Positions 34,827-45,557 of a stretch of DNA of 64,000 nucleotides are shown here, one piece after another. The stretch comes from Fennellomyces sp. T-0311 (lineage: Eukaryota > Mucoromycota > Mucoromycetes > Mucorales > Lichtheimiaceae), in the NCBI GenBank assembly GCA_025266875.1, contig JALLLT010000009.1, forward strand, positions 1,092,423 to 1,156,422, read 5' to 3'. The notes under the pieces are model-generated. The model made no database searches and was not told the origin of the DNA. It saw nothing but the letters and a program-made list of their open reading frames with translations. Position numbers and translations under genes: made by a program. Every line of letters starts with the position of its first letter. Position 1 is the first letter of the stretch.

Positions 34827-35780
34827 TCATAAGGAAAATTCAAATGGAGGTGGCGTAGCGCCGACAGCTGTGATGGGGGGAAGCCTCGGAAAGGGCTTGT
34901 ATTCTTCTGGAGAGGAGGGCTGATCATTAAGCCTCGGAGGGGAAAGTGTTGGTGGTGGTAATCTGGCCAAAGTGAGGAGTGACCGAGCAACATCCTCCAC
35001 AGGCGATGGTCGGGTGGCCAAAGTGGTATCAATTTCTGCAATCATATCAGTGGTTTCTGTGAGGAGTGAGCTTAATCGCTCAACTTCTTGTTGGAGTGCC
35101 CTCCGCTTTTCGATGAGGGATTGGGTAGAATGGCCACAGTATTGCGGGGGAGTGGGCGAAGGAAGACGAATAGATTCAGGTGACGAGAGGACTGGGTATT
35201 CTTGTTGAAGTGGTGGTAAAAGCATAGGCTCCATAGCGGGTGAAGAGCTTGGACTAGGACTAGGACTTGACATGGGGCTGGGGCTGCTTGAGGAGGAGGA
35301 AGAGGAGGATCCATTGGTAGCAGCTTCTGGTTCATCCTGTTTCTTATTACGCTTGTTCTTATCGGATGATCGCTTTCGTCGCTTAATTTCTGTGCGCATC
35401 ATGGTTATTGGTCGATGGACAAGATGCAACTTATAATAAAGTCCACAAGCATTGCATATCGCATTGCCATTCGCATCTCTGCGCCAGAGCGGCGTGTTGG
35501 TCGTCTGACAATTCGCACACACCGACATGCTATCTGGTTGGAATGCTCGTCGCTTGCGGCCACGATTAGAGCGTGTAGGTTTCTCGACTGTTGGTTCTTG
35601 TGGTAGTGCACAAGTATCTTCTGCGACGTTATCTCCGTTGCTGCACGCATCACATACAGGACCCTGTCCGCTCTCGCGACTCCACAGTGGTAAACGGAAC
35701 ATGCTTCCACATTGTGCACAACGCAAAACAGACTTTCTGCGTCGTCGCTTGATAGGTTCTGAGATATTTGGAGTAACCAT
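34827..35780 (-). CDS. GATA-type zinc-finger transcription factor, 317 aa
   Basis: An intronless minus-strand frame. The second finger (about residues 87-111) is a classical GATA finger: CANC, 17 residues with TPLWRR, then CNACGLYYKLH, followed by the basic tail (IKRRKRSSDKNKRNKK). A first, atypical finger (about residues 21-46) has CAQC, 18 residues with PLWSR, then CDAC. Ser/Pro tracts and a leucine-rich coiled segment (LIEKRRALQQEVERLSSLL) follow. Fungal GATA factors regulate nitrogen, iron, light or morphogenesis genes; the subclass cannot be fixed here. Several GATAA sites lie upstream, which would permit autoregulation. Confidence 0.93.
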   Translation of the reverse strand: MVTPNISEPIKRRRRKSVLRCAQCGSMFRLPLWSRESGQGPVCDACSNGDNVAEDTCALPQEPTVEKPTRSNRGRKRRAFQPDSMSVCANCQTTNTPLWRRDANGNAICNACGLYYKLHLVHRPITMMRTEIKRRKRSSDKNKRNKKQDEPEAATNGSSSSSSSSSPSPMSSPSPSPSSSPAMEPMLLPPLQQEYPVLSSPESIRLPSPTPPQYCGHSTQSLIEKRRALQQEVERLSSLLTETTDMIAEIDTTLATRPSPVEDVARSLLTLARLPPPTLSPPRLNDQPSSPEEYKPFPRLPPITAVGATPPPFEFSL

Positions 35781-36060
35781 TGTTGTTGTTATTCTTTAGT
35801 GTGTGGAGAGAAAAGTGAAAGTAAGAGAAAGAGAGAGAGAGAGAGAGATGAAAAGCTGGAGTGAAGAAAAAAGAAGGAGAGAGAAGGGGAAGTCGCCACA
35901 GTTTAAAGATAACGGTTGATCAAAAGCATCCAAGGTTATCGGACCAATCAATGCACATAGGCGGATCTTCAAACCTGGAAAGTTGCCTATATCTACATCA
36001 CCAAAAGTATACTTTATTGCTTATCAGCTGAGTCAATGGTGTGTGTAACTTTAGATACAG
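35781..36060. promoter_or_regulatory. GATA gene upstream region with GATAA sites
   Basis: Contains a GA-rich tract (about 35830-35850), GATAA at 35908-35912, and its complement TTATC at about 35936-35940 and 36021-36025. The clustering suggests autoregulation or control by another GATA factor (inference). Confidence 0.45.
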
Positions 36061-37734
36061 CAACTGGATTGGCTATAGATTAACGGATGTTTGCTTGATC
36101 TGTCCGGTGTCCGGGTCGCCCCTCATCTTTTTTATCATAAGAGGGAACTGATACGGACTAGTTAGGAACAAACAAACGTTTTTCCGCCATTCGATTATTT
36201 TGCTTTATCGCTTTTAGGTAACCCGACCATGCGAAAATCAATTCCTGTCAACTTTTTTTTCTTTTCGTGTGTAGCAATCGCAGCACTCCAACAAGCGGTG
36301 TGTAAAACGAAATGAATAGCATGCTAAGCGCACTATAAACCAATTTGCATCAATACTCTCTAGTAAATTTTGTACTTTTTACGTAAAATTTTGAACTAGC
36401 TCAGCTAGAAATTGTTTGATTTTTTTTGTTGCTCCCACACACACGCACCTTTTCCGCAAATATACTTTATATTTTTTCCTGCAAGTTATCTTTTGTTAAA
36501 AAAAAAGATTTAGGTTACCTTTTTTTTCACTGATAAGTTTCTTCCATTTTTAGACAGACATGCACAATGACATGTAGAAATAAGACTGCAACCATATTTT
36601 TTTTCGTTTTCGACAAATCGCACCCTTATTTTAGCTTCAGATGATTTTCCGTATTGATGATCTTGCACAAATAACACGTTAACGCGTGCGTTATCAACAA
36701 TGCGTAATGCATTTAGGATCCGCATTAGGGAGATGAACGATTAAGGAAAACGCGTGCATACGACTTTTTTTTCTTGTGACCAATAAGTGAACCCGGACTC
36801 GTTAGATCACAAATAAGCGTTGTCAAGTAAAGTTTTTTTTTCCAAACTATAGATTTATCACAATGCATTGATAAGGCAACCCTTTGCTTACAATGATGAA
36901 CCTTACATGCTTCTTATCATGTATATACACTAAAAGCAAAACGGATAAATGTAAGCGCCCAAAAAACTTACTATAGCAGTAATGAGTTGTAGCTCAGATT
37001 CATTTTTCATCCGTTGGTCGTACGGACATAGTCGGATCACTTATCCAATAAAGTGATAGATGGCATTGGATGTTCTCAGATGAGAAAAAAATAATCAACC
37101 ATTGCAGCCCTTTTTCTATTTCGTTCAAAGATTCTTTTGCCTATCAACGAAGAGCAGCACCTAGTAATTTGGTATGAATTGACATGTGATTAAATTCTCC
37201 CATTTTTAACGCCTTATCTATCAGCTCTTTACGTACATACTAATTGTACTCCCCCCTGGCGCCGAGCGCCGGAGAGAGGAGGGGGGCCGAAGTAATTTGG
37301 GGGGATATTTCTTTCTAAAAACGCATGCTGAGTTCCTCGATATAGATAATATGCTTGGTAGGCCAACGTAAGTGGATATCGAGATTCGCCAAAAAGCCTT
37401 TTTTTCTTTGAGTAAAAAGAGCGCCAAATCTTTATAACATTTGAAAATCGCGTCATCCTAAACAATTTCAAAATGGTCCAGAGTTTGATCAATAGAATGA
37501 ATTGATTCCCGTTTTGTTTTTTCGTACTCAAGGACTTTTTTCTTCTTGTACGTCGCTCAATCATATATCGATATCTTATCAATCTAAGCCTATCTTCCCT
37601 GCGTTTACTTATTCCCACACAATGATGTAACAATAGCACAATATCGGTCAATTATTTCATACTTCTGTCGAGTACTATCTTTTTTTTTTGCAAGTTGGTA
37701 TAAGAAATACGCACGTCCAATTGTAAGCGAGCAT
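36061..37734. other. Long AT-rich intergenic stretch
   Basis: No supported gene. Holds many T-runs of 7-9 bases and one GC-rich hairpin at 37251-37286. The minus-strand open frames at 37221-37651 overlap in two frames and look fortuitous. Confidence 0.4.
37251..37286. repeat. GC-rich hairpin in an AT-rich background
   Basis: GGCGC (37258-37262) and GCGCC (37266-37270) form a stem with a CGA loop. An outer run of six C (37251-37256) can pair with six G (37281-37286). It stands out against the surrounding AT-rich sequence. Confidence 0.5.
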
Positions 37735-38330
37735 TATTCTTTGAATGAGTGTACGTATTTCATATCTACGCAGAGATACTATGATAATAATACGCTGAGT
37801 CGTTCCGTGAATCTCGTCGTCATGAACCATTTATCAAAAAAAAAAAAAAACTGATCAGCAAAAAAAAAAAGCTGAGCGGTATACCAATGATTAGCGCGGA
37901 TGCACATTGATAGCTTTGCAGCAATATCTATTGTACTGTATATGTCAGTGTATGGGCAAAATATACACAGATAAATGGAAATGGTGGCCTTGATAATGCA
38001 CGTGGATATAGGATGCGATCCTTAAAAATAAAAGAGTTCGATCCAAACGGAGCAACAAACAGCTCTACCAAATATTGTGTTTTGAGATACGCTGCATGTA
38101 AAAGTCAAAAAGGCTATCAACTTGAAGGAGCCACCATAGAGAAGCAGATACAGTTTGAAACTCGATACGAATGGAATCAGAAGGCTTGACATAATTGAAC
38201 CGATACATTTGTCCGAGTTTCCAAAATGGGCTCTATTCTGGAACTAACCCTCCACTAATGCCCGATGACATATACCGCGTGCTCCTGTTTACCCCATTAC
38301 AATGCCACATTCCACATGCTGGTCAATAGA
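37735..38330 (-). pseudogene. Decayed partial duplicate of the F-box gene 3' half and downstream flank
   Basis: Aligns in the same orientation with about 39775-40365. Shared blocks include GATAATAATA-GCTGAGTCGTTCC, GGATGCACATTGATAGCTTT, GTTTGAAACTCGAT-CGAATGG and CCAATGCCCGATGACA (the last with one change). The part corresponding to exon 2 of 40106-40903 has lost its frame. The F-box exon itself is not duplicated. Confidence 0.8.
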
Positions 38331-39132
38331 GATGCTGTTCATCTGAGTTTGATTTATATCCGTTTCATTTGCATGCAATACAGTTGACCCTTGCTCGGCT
38401 TTTGCAACACTTCAGTTCGTAACGGTCTCGACTTCCGCAACACTCTAGAAAAATTTGCGGCTGTGTTTTGCAAATGTACCCCGCTTGCTGTGAGACTTCC
38501 TTTTGTGCAACAGAATACTGGGACTTTACACTTTTGACGAAAGGTGGCCTGCTAGTTTTTGAGTGGAGTCACCAAAAATTGATTTTCGTGCGTGGCTATG
38601 GTCAGCAAGCCAGGATTGCTGTTTAAATACAACAGCTTTGGTTGTCCTTTCTAATATCCACATACATAGAATAAAACGACAAGTAAGCTTTTCCGTCCAA
38701 CGTGAATCATCCCAAAACATACCCCAGTATTCATGCTTCACTATTCCCATACGTATTGCTTTTGATACATGATGGCTTTGCGGTGCGTTCTCGGTAGAAA
38801 GCATAGTGTTTTCATTAAATACCCAATCGTCCTTTGTTGTGCTGTGGTTTGTCCAGCGAGGACTTGCACTTTATTAAATTCAAGATGCTGTGCTTCGAAG
38901 TTTGATGGTTGGAAAGTCAGTTGAGCGCTAATTCGTTAAGTATATTTATTTGCACCTACTGATTCCACTCTTCGCCGAAAAACTTTATGTTTTGGGGCTA
39001 CCGTAGTATAAGAACAAACTATCAGCACACCTGTTGGAGTACAATAATCACTATCTCAAAACGTACCATTTTCCATTGTTGAATTGCCATTACAGGTATT
39101 TCAATATCACTTGGATTACTGATATGCTTGAT
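38331..39132. other. Intergenic with one unrecognised open frame
   Basis: A minus-strand frame from ATG 38804 to 38526 (92 codons, Trp-rich EYWGMFWDDSRWTEKL) looks protein-like but matches nothing I know. It may be an exon of a small gene or a relic. The rest is AT-rich. Confidence 0.3.
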
Positions 39133-39725
39133 TCAGAATGTTGGGTACACGAGATAATCAAATGGATTTCGCTGGACAACCACACCTTCTAATGCCATTA
39201 GCCGTCTGTTTCCATTTTCTGGATTGTATACGATTTCAAACGGTGATTTTGCCATTATGACCTTGCATTGCTGTCTGCCCTCTTTTGAAATAATCACCCC
39301 TAGTAACATGTACGTGGTTTGCCCTTTCGTGATAATGATTGGTAAAGCATAAATCTGCTTTTTTTTATATATACGTAAATTTGATTTAAAAGCTCCAGCT
39401 GGACACTTTACGCGTAGGCACTTGTTGGTATTGGACTCTTGGATCCCGTAACTAAACAAAGTGCTCTTCAGCTGCAGTAGGTTCAACCAATTTTGGATGA
39501 ATCTGGTATGTACTTATAACATACCGCTCTATTATATATTGATACATCGATCCTTGGCGATCCACAAAGGTTTTCCGTATCACCAGCTACATCTTTTCTC
39601 GCCAACAAGCTGAAAGCATGGAATGTCCGATGCATTCTCTGTGACGCTTGTACTTTGAGCAATTGACGCCATCGAAGTTGCCACTCAAGCAATCTCGCGC
39701 AGATGAATATAAGTTCGCTTCGCAA
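39133..39725 (-). CDS. Hypothetical two-exon protein
   Basis: Segments 39725-39525 and 39465-39133 join in phase across a 59-nt GT-AG intron. The frame entering at 39725 has no ATG before 39635 (MHRTFHAF), so either the start is there or a 5' exon is missed. The C-terminal part alternates strands (YALPIIIT, YMLLGVIISK, KVIMAKSPFEIVYNPENG) and ends VQRNPFDYLVYPTF. No family was recognised. Two in-phase acceptors six bases apart (after CTGCAG and after CTGAAG) would allow a two-residue splice variant. Confidence 0.5.
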
Positions 39726-40105
39726 AACTCCCTTTTACAAACTAGTATCAGTGACACGCATGTCATATCGTAAACGAGTATTCGACGTCAAATAAGTATA
39801 TTTCATGCATACGTACGTAGAAAGATCATGATAATAATATGCTGAGTCGTTCCATGGATCTAGTCATGAATCATTTATCAGAAAAAAAGCTGACCAGCAA
39901 AAAAAAAAAGACCGAACAGCGCCACCAATGATTAACGAGGATGCACATTGATAGCTTTGCAACAATATCTATCGCACTGTATATGTATGTATTGACAAGA
40001 TATACATAGATAAACTGGAAATGGCGGTCTTGATGATGCACAGGGATACAGATGCAACTCTTAAAAGTAAAGGAGAGCTGGATGCAAAAGGAGCAGCAAA
40101 CAACA

Positions 40106-40903
40106 CTACCAAATGCTATGTTCCGAGATATACTGCATGTAAAAGTCATATGGATTATCGATTTGACAGAGCCACCATTCGGGAGAAGCCGATATGGTTT
40201 GAAACTCGATGCGAATGGAAGAAGAAGATGGCTTGACACTATACTGAACCGAAACATCGCCCGAGTTTCCGAAATTAGCGCTATTCCGAAACTGACCCTC
40301 CACCAATGCCCGATGACAGATATCGCGCGCGCCCAAAGTCATGATACCCATCACATTGGCACGTTCCAGTCGCTGATCGTTTCCAATCTTGGCAAAGTAG
40401 AGACTGACATCAACTTCGACATGTCGAGGATCTGTGCGCGGCAAGAGGATGCTCCGGCATGTTTCTTCCTCCGTCAATGGCCCTGAACGGAAACCATGGT
40501 CTTCGTCTAATGGCATGGCGTCAAATTCTAGTGAGAGTGTGTCTTGATTGATATCGCACAGTTCGCCCAAAAGCTTGGCTTCTTGATGTCCCCAGAATTC
40601 TGCAAGAGTGGCTTGCTCGTCTTGAAAGTTGAACTGGCTGGTTGCGTTTACCTACAAGGGAAAGTCATTTAGTTTTACTTGTCTATACATTGCCACGGTT
40701 TCTTTTTTACTTGCGTAAATGCGCCACCCATCGTTTTTCATCTGATGACTGATGCGCTCCATCAGGATGGGGACCATCATGGAGCGGTACCATGAATTCA
40801 CCCGGCCCATGCAGACGAGATCTCTGTCGGACAAGATGCCAAGCAGACGATGTGTAATTTCAACAGGCAATGTTGCGAAAGTGCCTTCTAGTGTAGCTTG
40901 CAT
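40106..40903 (-). CDS. F-box protein, 256 aa (with very short intron or in-frame stop)
   Basis: The N-terminal 45 residues are an F-box (FATLPVEITHRLLGILSDRD, then WYRSMMV), the Skp1-binding module of SCF ubiquitin ligases. The frame reaches TAG at 40652-40654, then continues in the same frame for 182 codons. Either a 27-nt intron (40652-40678, GTAAAA to TTGTAG) removes the stop, giving 256 aa, or the stop is real. A 59-nt intron starting earlier would shift the frame and destroy the second half. The C-terminal domain (EVDVSLYFAKIGNDQRLE, IRIEFQTISASPEWW) is the probable substrate-binding part; unknown family. A partial duplicate lies at 37735-38330. Confidence 0.65.
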
Positions 40904-40966
40904 ATAAAATTTGGTATTGTTTAAAGGGTTTGTATTTTTTATTATGCGTGGATTCTGTATAAAAAG

Positions 40967-43900
40967 TTAGCTTTGGTTATTATTCTTGGCTTCGGCGATG
41001 AATGACTAATACGTTCAGTCCGTCGTCAGTTACGGAAACCATGACAATTACTAATCTTGTTACCTGGAAGAAGTTTTTAAACCCTCTGTTGTCGTACTGC
41101 TGCAGTGCTTGGCAATACTCCTGTGCCATTTTGGGAGGGCATTGCATAGATGGCAGGAACACGTTGTTCATGTACTCTAAAAATTCCGCCCCTTGTTTGC
41201 TGTACAGTGTCCGTTGGATGCTCGTCATTTCGCCAAAGACCTGTATTTGGAGATGTTAACCGATTTCACCCCAGCGCAACACACAACTCACCAGTATGGA
41301 CTGGCCATCGGCCACGTTGAACGACGCATGCATGGGCACCGCGAATGTTGCCGGGATAAGCTCGTTGTATACGAACTGGTTGAATGTCGCAATGCCTTCG
41401 CCACTGCCCCAAGCCTGGACCATCTTCATAAAGACCGCAAACGCCATTTTCTGTGTTGACGGGTCTTCGTTGTTCTTGGCGAAATGTAAAATGGTTTGAA
41501 GGATGGTGCTGAGGTGGCCAATGTTGCGTTCACTCACGAGGACGCCGTGGAGATCTGCATTGAAGCAGCTGAGGATAAAGTTGAGGTATGCTTTGCGAAG
41601 GTCAATGAAGAGAAGTGCTTCATCGGTGCCGCTGGGCGAGGTATTGAGGAAATCGAAGACACGTTTTACTAGCGGCAAGAGGAGTTCGTCCAAGATGCTG
41701 TGGATCATGGGCTATTTTTTTTGTCAGAATAAGTATGGTTGATAACCTTGCAATGCGATATATCCATTCACCTTGAATTTGTACGAGATCATGCCGATGA
41801 ATGGTAAAAAGTCGACAAGTTCAGGTACTTGGCATTCAGTCAGCAGCCCGTTGATGAATGCTGGGAGATAAGGAAGCGCTTCAGAGCCGAGACAATTGAT
41901 GAATCGAGCAAACGAGAAACGAGCGGCGTCACGAATGGTTTCGAATTGATTATAAGCTTGTAGTACATTGAGAATGATCTCTGTTGCTTGCTTAAAGACA
42001 ACTGCCCAAGGCTGTGTGCAACCAGTTTCCTTGGGAACTGGCGGGAAACCTAAAGGATGGATAGTCATTCATCCCTGTTTGATAGACACACACATACACA
42101 CAAGCTTTTACCTTTTGCGACACTGCCAATGGCTGTGATGTAGTGATGTAGCTGAATCAAGTAAAGCTCATCGTCAGGATTGTAGCCACGTTCCATGTCC
42201 TTTCGAATGCCTTCAACCAATGGTTCCAGTACGATTTTTAGATACTCTGTTTGATTCATGACGTCCATTCCTTCCAGCGAAATCAGCATGCCGACGGTTT
42301 CAAACAAGTACAGCTGGCTATCAAACAACGACGCTGCCGGAATGGGCATTCCATCGGCCGTATTGCACTCGACAGGAAGTTCGGCTTGGACAGTCAGCAG
42401 ATCTCCCATAGAATTCAAGATCGTATCGACATATTGGTTCATCTGAGTTTTCAAGCTCTTAATGAAGCGTTGGAAAAGATAGTAGCATCTTGACCTTATT
42501 TGTTTCAGTGGATGATGAAGACCCCGTGTGTCCACGAATGCTGACAGCACCTGAGGAAGATGATCTGGCCGATGATCAAAGAATTGATAGTATCGAGCAA
42601 TGTTCTCAAAAAACTGTAACGCTGCCGATGGATGTGGATATGCCGAAATATCTATTCCTCTAACAATAAGCTGTGTGCGCAATGCATTGAAGCAAGAAAA
42701 AAACCTTACTTGAGTTGACAACCTCTGATACCATCTCACCCAATGGTGTCAACACGCTTGCGTCGTTGGGGTTGACGAACTGCATCGCGCCTTTTGGAAG
42801 AGCCTCACCATAAGTGTATAATACATAGAGGCACAATTCTACCGTCCGCCAATCCAGATTAGTCCCAGCCTTGTACTTTTGAAGTGTATCCATGACAACC
42901 GAGTGCACGTAATTTATATACAGCTCTTCGTTGATGGTTGCAATATGATCAGCGAAGATTTTCAAGTTCTATATTTGGAAATGTTGTCAGTTTCCTAATT
43001 CTGATCCGCGCCCTGATTTTTGTTTTTTCACCTTTCGAAGCTCTGCGAAAAGCGCCTCTTCCTCTGGTTCGTCCTCTTCATTGCCCCATTCGGTCTCGTC
43101 GTCATATTTCATTTTCCGGATGATGACTTCTAGTAGTCGACCGAGGAATTCTATCTGCGATTGTGAGAAGGCTTGCATGGCTCGCTTTTGTTTCTTAAAC
43201 TAAAAAAAACAGCAATCCTGTTAGTGAAACACGCTTTTCCGTCTTAGGAAGAACAGTAACGTACGATGGTCAGCATATCGTTGACAAAGGCAAATACGGC
43301 AGTTGAAGTATCGTCGTATTCGTCACCCAAGAATTCCAGCAGAAATGGGATTGCTTGTTCGATCAATGCATATGCCGCAGCTATCCAACCATGTGTCAGT
43401 CGTTGATGCCAGAGCACACGTATTCCAGATTACCTTTTCCATCCGCTTGCACCGAGCCATCCAGATAGATTTTGCACAATTCGATGCCGAGCACGTTGGT
43501 GAGTCGCGCGAGTTGTTCAACGAACTCTGGATCAGACTAATGACATGCAACTTTAGCACTAGTCTGCGTATTTCACTTATTTGAGCAACTCACCCGATCC
43601 AATCGACCCATAGTATCCGTCAAACTGAGCATCTGAATCATGCGCAACTTGTCCAGCGGCTGCATGCCTTTGCTGACAACCTACACACACAGAGAGATTA
43701 TTATTACAAAGACCCATTGCACGATCCCGAAACTTACATCAGCCAGACATTCGGACGCGGCAATTCGCAAATTGGCGTCACCGAGCAACTCGTACAAGGC
43801 ATTCATGACCTGATCGTTGACGACCAACGAGATATCCATCCAAGAGACATACGCACCAATGTTCTTGAGTGCCAGTTGGCTGATATTGGGGTTCTGGGTA

Positions 43901-44812
43901 CGGAACTCTTGCAGCAGCTCGAACCAGAACGATGCCAGAATCTGAATATCGCCCAGTCGCATGTTGTCTTTGATCGCCGTGTTGCGCACCACCTCTTCGC
44001 GATTGCGAGGAATATCCAAACGTGCCACTTCTTCATCGATGCTCAGACAGAGGCGCAGAAAGAAATCGGCCGCCTTTTCGTGACTGGAACCCGACGGCGT
44101 CTGGACAAGCGCCATGATGTCCTTGAAAAAGCTGGGCCAGACATCCGGGTATACGTGCGCAAACAGCAATGTCAAGGATTGCGCTGCCTTGTTGCGGATA
44201 ACTACATTGTTGCTTTCCTTTCAGTAAACGCACGATCCAACCACAACGCTTTACATACAGTTCTCCTCAGATGCGCTATCCGTGTTCTCAACAAACTCCC
44301 TCCGAAGATACTCCATCATCGTCTGCCGGATATACTCCACCGCATTGCTATCCAGCGTCTCGTACCTATAGCGGGCCGACGCGTGAGCCTTCTGGTCCCA
44401 TCCAAACTCGTACCACATTACCGGTTCTGAAGCGTATTTTCCAACACCTGCAACGCAAAGAACCGGGCTTCCGCAACACTATCCCTAACATTGAGTTTTG
44501 GTTCCGATGCTCGATCCTTCTCCACTTACGCTTTCGGCTGCTTCATAAACAGCTGAAGGCACACTTGCCAACCTTCTGCCGCGTTCTTCACTTGTTCGCA
44601 ATAAGCATTTGCCTTTGAAAATAAAAAAAATACCCATTGAGATCCCATCGACATGCTCGACACCCTCGAGAATAACCATCATTGCAGAAAACCATCCAAT
44701 TGCAAATGACGCGTCATTTCGTTGTGTATGCAAGGCACTTTACCTGTGCTTTCACATTCGGATCGACCTGTGGTCCCAATGCATAGATTACAGCTTGTTC
44801 TATCTGGTCCAT
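40967..44812 (-). CDS. LOS1: Exportin-T (tRNA exportin Los1)
   Basis: Fifteen exons on the minus strand, from ATG 44812 to TAA 40967-40969, join in phase to 992 aa, the usual length. The N-terminus (MDQIEQAVIYALGPQVDPN) and the importin-beta-like segment FIRNKAAQSLTLLFAHVYP are characteristic. So are VVRNTAIKDNMR, IGAYVSWMDISLVVND (the Xpo-T signature), DTRGLHHPLKQIRSRCYYLF and the final CQALQQYDNRGFKNFF. The last exon is 39 nt (40967-41005). The protein is a Ran-GTP-dependent HEAT-repeat receptor that carries mature tRNA out of the nucleus. Los1 is tied to intron-containing tRNA processing in yeast. Confidence 0.95.
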
Positions 44813-45557
44813 GACGACAAAATCGCTAACGATGATGGATTATAGGTTCTGATGCTGATCGAATGGGTGTTGACAACGAACTAGTTGAAACCGAAAAAAG
44901 AAACGATCAAGTGAAAAAAAAGGATCTTGGTGTTTTTCTGAAGCCAATGTTGGGGTTTACGCGGTCCTCGTTTAACTGATCCTATTGGACGTTCGAGTGG
45001 TGTGGTCGTTCAAGAATGAATCCAGTAATAAAGAAAATCGAATGAAACTGTTATTTGTTCGTGAGGCGTTTTTTCGTATTTTTTTTTGCTGGTGCTTCGA
45101 GAAGAAACCGAGCCGTCAGAGCTTGATAGGGCTTGATCGAAAAACTTTTCCTCTCCGACCTGAACCAAGAAAAAAGTAGCCAGCGTATACCTGATCCAAC
45201 TGCTCGTATATATAACTCTTGATCTCATAATGAGTCACTGGAAAGAGCTGCGCAACAACCTCGACTCTCATATGACGTCTGGGAACTGGGTATGCCGCAG
45301 TAACGAACGCATTATGATTTTATCAAGCGGCGACTCGATAAACTTGTTTTACTTCTCAAACAAACGAGTAGCGAGATCAATTGAAAGGAAGCGCCTGCGA
45401 GGAGCAGAACGGCAGAATGCTCATTTATCAGGGAAAAAAGTCGTCTATTTTAAGCAAACATAGACCTTTGTTGCCTTAGCCCCGTTCAGTAAGTCTTTTT
45501 TTTTTTCGGATGATGAAAATTGACGGCAGCGCACAGCCGAGGTTGTAGAACAGCATC
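44813..45557. promoter_or_regulatory. Shared upstream region of LOS1 and SEC1
   Basis: 745 bp between divergent start codons. Small open frames (44985-45179 and 45230-45463 plus; 45010-45228 minus) overlap one another and look fortuitous. Contains TATATATAA near 45207-45215 and several T-runs. Confidence 0.4.
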
